Part shown: positions 13,858 through 18,765 of the stretch, one piece after another
How positions within the stretch are numbered: the stretch's first letter is position 1
Layout of the letters: every line of letters begins with the position of its first letter
NCBI GenBank assembly: GCA_036502165.1
Contig: DASXZC010000369.1
Coordinates: 1-18,765, forward strand
Direction of reading: 5' to 3'
Length of the DNA stretch: 18,765 bases
DNA from: F-183 sp036502165
GTDB lineage: Bacteria > Acidobacteriota > Terriglobia > Bryobacterales > Bryobacteraceae
The notes under the pieces: model-generated
The model's input: the letters and a program-made list of their open reading frames with translations, nothing else
What the model was told of the DNA's origin: nothing
Databases searched by the model: none
Translations under genes and position numbers: made by a program

Positions 13858-15174
13858 GTGACTAAGAACGAAATCCTTCTCGCGCAAAAAGAGTACTTGT
13901 TCCCCGCGGTCTTTCACTATTTTGACGATCCTCTCGTCATCGACCACGCGAAGAACCAGTTCGTCTACGACACAGATGGCAACGAATATCTGGACTTTTT
14001 CGGCGGCATTGTCACAGTTAGCGTCGGGCACTGCAACGAAACGGTCACGGCCAAGACACGCGCGCAACTCGAAAAGCTGCAGCACGTCTCGACGCTATTT
14101 CCGACTGAGCCGCAGGTGGAACTCGCGAAGAAAGTCGCGTCGATCACGCCCGGCGGCGGGGCGCTGAAGAAGTCGTTCATGACGAACAGCGGCACGGAGG
14201 CGAACGAAGTCGCCATCATGGCGGCTCGGCTTTACACGAAGTCGAATGAGATCATCGCGCTGCGTCACAGTTATCATGGACGCTCGGCGCTGGCGATGTC
14301 GGTTACGGCTCAATCGAGCTGGAGGACGACCGACACGCTGCCCGGCGGAGTGGTGCACGCCCACAGCGCCTACTGCTATCGCTGTCCATTCGGATTGACT
14401 TATCCGAGTTGCGAAGTGAAGTGTGCGCAGGACGTGAAGGAACTCATTCAGACAACGACCAGCGGGCACGTCGCGGGATTTATTGCGGAGCCGATCCAAG
14501 GCGTCGGAGGATTTATCACGCCGCCGAAGGAATATTTCGGAATCGCCGCGAACATCGTTCGCCAGCACGGTGGAGTCATTATCAGCGACGAAGTGCAAAC
14601 CGGCTGGGGACGGACGGGTACGAAGTGGTTCGGCATCGAACATTGGGATGTCGTGCCGGATATCCTCACTGGCGCGAAGAGCCTCGGCAACGGTCTGCCG
14701 ATCGGCATTACGACCGCCAAAGCGGAAGTCGCGGACGCGATGAAGGGGCTTACGATTTCGACGTTCGGCGGCAATCCGGTGACGAACGTGCAGGCCAAGG
14801 CAGTCATTGATTACATCGACGAGAATCAGTTGATGGTCAATGCGGCGGAGACCGGCGGGTATTTGATGGACCGCCTCAAGGAGTTGCAGGACAAGTACCC
14901 GATCATCGGCGAAGTGCGCGGCAAGGGATTCCTCATCGGCATCGAACTGGTCGAGGATCGGAAGTCGAAGGCTCCGGCGAAGGCGGCGACCAACGCGATC
15001 ATGCAGGCGGCGCGCGATCAGCGGATCCTCATTGGGAAGGGCGGAACGAATGGGAACGTGCTGCGCTGCACGCCTCCGATGAATATTTCGAGGAGCGATG
15101 TCGATGAGTTCATCCCGAGGCTCGACCGGGCGTTCGCGCAAGTGACCGCGCCCGTGATGGCGGGGGCGAAATAA
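13858..15174 (+). CDS. Class III PLP-dependent aminotransferase (AGXT2-like)
   Basis: 438 residues from GTG 13858. The frame is open to 13678, and ATG 13837 is an alternative, but TKNEILLAQKEYLFPAV is the normal beginning of this group. Signature segments: LDFFGGIVTVSVGHCNETV, MTNSGTEANEVAIMAARL, EPIQGVGGFITPPKEYF, DEVQTGWGRTG (from Asp244, which contacts the PLP ring nitrogen) and GAKSLGNGLPIG, where Lys274 should form the Schiff base. The overall pattern is nearest to alanine-glyoxylate/beta-aminoisobutyrate aminotransferase 2; amino donor and acceptor cannot be set from sequence. An insertion has four Cys (173, 176, 185, 189: CYRC then CEVKC) not found in most class III enzymes. The zinc-ribbon gene starts one base after its stop. 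Confidence 0.93.
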   Translation: MTKNEILLAQKEYLFPAVFHYFDDPLVIDHAKNQFVYDTDGNEYLDFFGGIVTVSVGHCNETVTAKTRAQLEKLQHVSTLFPTEPQVELAKKVASITPGGGALKKSFMTNSGTEANEVAIMAARLYTKSNEIIALRHSYHGRSALAMSVTAQSSWRTTDTLPGGVVHAHSAYCYRCPFGLTYPSCEVKCAQDVKELIQTTTSGHVAGFIAEPIQGVGGFITPPKEYFGIAANIVRQHGGVIISDEVQTGWGRTGTKWFGIEHWDVVPDILTGAKSLGNGLPIGITTAKAEVADAMKGLTISTFGGNPVTNVQAKAVIDYIDENQLMVNAAETGGYLMDRLKELQDKYPIIGEVRGKGFLIGIELVEDRKSKAPAKAATNAIMQAARDQRILIGKGGTNGNVLRCTPPMNISRSDVDEFIPRLDRAFAQVTAPVMAGAK

Positions 15175-15175
15175 C

Positions 15176-15538
15176 GTGAACGATCGCTATTCGAGGGGCG
15201 GCGGTGGTGGAGGCGGGAATTATTACGGCGGAGGAGGCGGCGGCCAGGGCGGCGGCGGCCGAGGCCGCGAAGTCTCTGAGCGGGATTTCTTCAAGGAATC
15301 GAATACCACGAAGCCCGCGACGCTCAACTGCCCGTATTGCCGCACGGTCGAGAGTTACGAACTGCGCTGGCTGGTGCGCAAGAAGATCGACCGGCTCCCA
15401 AATCATGCCGATGAACGGGCGCGGGCCATTTTCGCCAAGACGCTGAGTTATATGGTGCTGCTCGACGATCACGCGTCGTGCAAGAAATGCCGGAAGCGGT
15501 TCGAAATATCCGGCGTCAAGACGACTGCATTCATTTAA
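15176..15538 (+). CDS. Glycine-rich zinc-ribbon protein of unknown function
   Basis: 120 residues from GTG 15176, one base after the aminotransferase stop. Residues 7-31 are almost all Gly with a few Arg, Tyr and Gln (RGGGGGGG, NYYGGGG, GGGGRGR), a low-complexity RGG-like segment. From residue 49 the protein is ordinary: Cys52-x2-Cys55 (NCPYC) and Cys102-x2-Cys105 (SCKKC) could form a zinc ribbon around a basic helical middle (LRWLVRKKIDRL). I do not recognise a family. Gly/Arg-rich tails joined to zinc ribbons often bind nucleic acids or ribosomes, but that is analogy only. Codon phase is clean through the Gly tract, and the C-terminal part is not simple, so this is a real gene rather than a repeat artefact. 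Confidence 0.75.
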   Translation: MNDRYSRGGGGGGGNYYGGGGGGQGGGGRGREVSERDFFKESNTTKPATLNCPYCRTVESYELRWLVRKKIDRLPNHADERARAIFAKTLSYMVLLDDHASCKKCRKRFEISGVKTTAFI

Positions 15539-15562
15539 GACGTTCCTGACAAATCCTTAACG

Positions 15563-15574
15563 GCGCCGCGGCGC
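15563..15574. repeat. 12-base perfect palindrome in the gap before clpS
   Basis: GCGCCGCGGCGC is a perfect palindrome in the 110-base gap between the zinc-ribbon gene and clpS. It has no loop and no following T-run, so it is not a normal intrinsic terminator. It could be a protein-binding site or chance in GC-rich DNA. The rest of the gap (15539-15624) contains an isolated CTGACA at 15546 and TTATAG at 15581, too far apart to make a promoter. Confidence 0.35.
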
Positions 15575-15624
15575 AACCGATTATAGGCGGCGAACATCCA
15601 ACGAATGACACCGGCCGCTAGGAG

Positions 15625-15648
15625 CCTGTCCATTAGAATAGGAACAGG
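15625..15648 (+). promoter_or_regulatory. Inverted repeat directly abutting the clpS start codon
   Basis: CCTGTCC (15625-15631) pairs with GGAACAGG (15641-15648) with one bulged base, leaving a 9-base A/T-rich loop. The right arm contains the only Shine-Dalgarno-like bases (AGGA, 15640-15643) and ends at the base before the ATG, so a hairpin would hide the ribosome binding site. The loop also contains TAGAAT (15634-15639), which could instead be a -10 box with the arms acting as an operator. Both readings are inferences. Confidence 0.45.
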
Positions 15649-15963
15649 ATGCCAAAGTCGGGAACCAAGGAACTCGAGAAGACAAAAACCGTACCTGTAG
15701 TCAAGGAGCCGCCGATGTTCAAGGTGCTCCTATTGAATGACCATTACACGACGATGGAGTTCGTCGTTCAGGTGCTCGAGCAGGTCTTTCACAAGACGGC
15801 TGAGGATGCCACCGAGATCATGCTAGCCGTGCATAAAGCAGGCAAGGGCGTGGCCGGATTGTATCCGCGGGAAGTGGCCGAGACGAAGGTCGCAATCGTG
15901 CGGCACATGGCTCGCAAGGAAGGCTTTCCATTGCAATGCGTGATGGAGCCGGGCGGTTCATAA
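15649..15963 (+). CDS. clpS: ATP-dependent Clp protease adaptor ClpS
   Basis: 104 residues, normal for the family. ClpS binds N-terminal Leu, Phe, Tyr or Trp of N-degron substrates and hands them to ClpA. The flexible N-terminal tail (1-21) is followed by the core FKVLLLNDHYTTMEFVVQVL; Asn30 and Asp31 correspond to the residues that grip the substrate amino group, Met36 to the residue that gates the pocket, and His62 in LAVHKAGKG to the pocket His. EVAETKVAIVRHMAR is the ClpA-facing part. clpA follows after 10 bases, so they form an operon; the start follows an inverted repeat that may control translation. Confidence 0.95.
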   Translation: MPKSGTKELEKTKTVPVVKEPPMFKVLLLNDHYTTMEFVVQVLEQVFHKTAEDATEIMLAVHKAGKGVAGLYPREVAETKVAIVRHMARKEGFPLQCVMEPGGS

Positions 15964-15968
15964 AGGAG
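15962..15968 (+). promoter_or_regulatory. Shine-Dalgarno of clpA
   Basis: AAAGGAG overlaps the clpS stop codon and sits 5 bases before the clpA ATG at 15974. It is one of the two clearest ribosome binding sites in the window, suggesting clpA is translated independently of clpS. Confidence 0.7.
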
Positions 15969-15973
15969 CGCGA

Positions 15974-18253
<2,280 letters not shown>

Positions 18254-18269
18254 AGCCTTCGACGGTCCC

Positions 18270-18765
18270 TCATAGATCCTGATTGTCCGGAATCTGCACA
18301 GGAATCGTCAGTCCTGGAGCGCTTACGATCCCGTTGGCGGAGATCTGTAGCGTCGGATTCGCGGGGGTGTTCGGAGGCAACTGGACCGTCAATTGGTACA
18401 CTCCTGCCTGCCCAGGCACGAGCGTAGCGCTCGAGACGTATCCAGGGTCGACGGGACTGCCGTTCAGATATACGAGCACGGTCGTTCCGGGGTCGAGCAT
18501 CAGAGCGCTGGACGGGATCTCGAGAGGATTCAGCGGAGGATTCGAAGGTCCTAATCCAATCGCCTCCACCACGATCGTCGCGCCGGGTTGCAGGGGAACG
18601 TCCGCAGTTACGGGCGTGCCATCCGGTAGAGTGATCGCAAGGGTATTGTCGGAATTCGTCACGATGCCGGGGCCGAACTGCGACAGGTTCACTTGCACGA
18701 ACGGGCCAGTCAATCCGTCGAGCACCGTCTGCACGATCGCGGGGCCGGGGATCAGATCGCCTGGG
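18270..18765 (-). CDS. C-terminal end of a secreted protein with TIGR03437-like (Solibacter C-terminal) domain, 5' cut by window edge
   Basis: The minus-strand frame is open from the right edge to a TGA at 18272-18270, giving 164 residues. An internal GTG at 18734 is probably not the start, because the frame continues in sensible sequence beyond it. The region consists of short beta-rich repeats: VVEAIGLGPSNPP, VLVYLNGSPVDPGYVSSATLV, then GQAGVYQLTVQLPPNTPANP and ISANGIVSAPGLTIPVQ. This fits the C-terminal domain known as TIGR03437, found many times per genome in Solibacter-like Acidobacteria at the ends of large exported proteins. The activity would depend on the missing N-terminal part. No terminator is visible in the 16 bases shared with clpA. 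Confidence 0.75.
   Translation of the reverse strand, partial: PGDLIPGPAIVQTVLDGLTGPFVQVNLSQFGPGIVTNSDNTLAITLPDGTPVTADVPLQPGATIVVEAIGLGPSNPPLNPLEIPSSALMLDPGTTVLVYLNGSPVDPGYVSSATLVPGQAGVYQLTVQLPPNTPANPTLQISANGIVSAPGLTIPVQIPDNQDL

Noticed and set aside
14095..15141. A 348-codon minus-strand open frame opposite the aminotransferase
   Set aside because: Antisense shadow of a clear PLP enzyme; no recognisable motif.
15193..15265. GGN-rich tract considered as a tandem repeat or CRISPR-like array
   Set aside because: Irregular units, no spacers, and the phase is kept as Gly codons inside a gene with a normal downstream domain.
15563..15574. GC palindrome considered as a transcription terminator after the zinc-ribbon gene
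   Set aside because: No loop and no T-run follows, so it does not fit an intrinsic terminator; listed only as a palindrome.
18254..18269. Gap between clpA and the converging gene examined for a terminator
   Set aside because: Only 16 bases, with no inverted repeat followed by T-run on either strand.

Overview
The window most likely comes from an acidobacterium of the Bryobacterales/Solibacter type. Three things point there: a C-terminal domain at the right edge resembling the family TIGR03437 ('Solibacter uncharacterized C-terminal domain'), a secreted DUF1080 protein and a secreted Gfo/Idh/MocA protein of kinds common in that phylum, and high-GC, densely packed coding DNA. WaaF and WaaC heptosyltransferases indicate a Gram-negative envelope. 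I see no tRNA, rRNA, CRISPR array, insertion sequence or prophage gene, and no gene-free stretch over 300 bases (the longest gap is 110 bases, before clpS).

Layout: (1) 1-1793, minus strand: an APC-family permease followed 5 bases later by a DUF1080 (3-keto-glycoside hydrolase-like) secreted protein cut by the left edge. (2) 1846-2610, plus: a crotonase-fold protein, whose stop overlaps the stop of (3) a minus-strand pair, phytanoyl-CoA dioxygenase-like protein then an orphan antitoxin-like protein (2607-3656). (4) 3676-6033, plus: waaF, a small degenerate nucleotidyltransferase-like protein and waaC, all overlapping; an inner-core LPS heptose module. (5) 13800 down to 5996, minus: a compact seven-gene run of molybdopterin oxidoreductase, lipoprotein, GT-C-like membrane protein, secreted Gfo/Idh/MocA protein, Ca2+/H+ antiporter, cyclase-family hydrolase and NTF2-like secreted protein. 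Four of its junctions overlap by 4 to 13 bases and two are short gaps, so it looks like one translationally coupled operon with functionally mixed contents. (6) 13858-15538, plus: class III aminotransferase and a glycine-rich zinc-ribbon protein. (7) 15649-18253, plus: clpS-clpA, the N-degron adaptor and unfoldase of ClpAP. (8) 18270-18765, minus: the C-terminal end of a secreted protein running off the right edge.

The most unusual points are a lipoprotein that appears to be a stand-alone copy of the C-terminal domain of its overlapping GT-C-like neighbour, and a nucleotidyltransferase-like protein with a broken HxGH motif embedded between waaF and waaC. Other points are an antitoxin-like gene with no toxin, a crotonase lacking one of the two catalytic glutamates, and gene boundaries so tight that promoters and terminators must lie inside neighbouring genes. 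All assignments come from reading the translated sequence; no database search was run.
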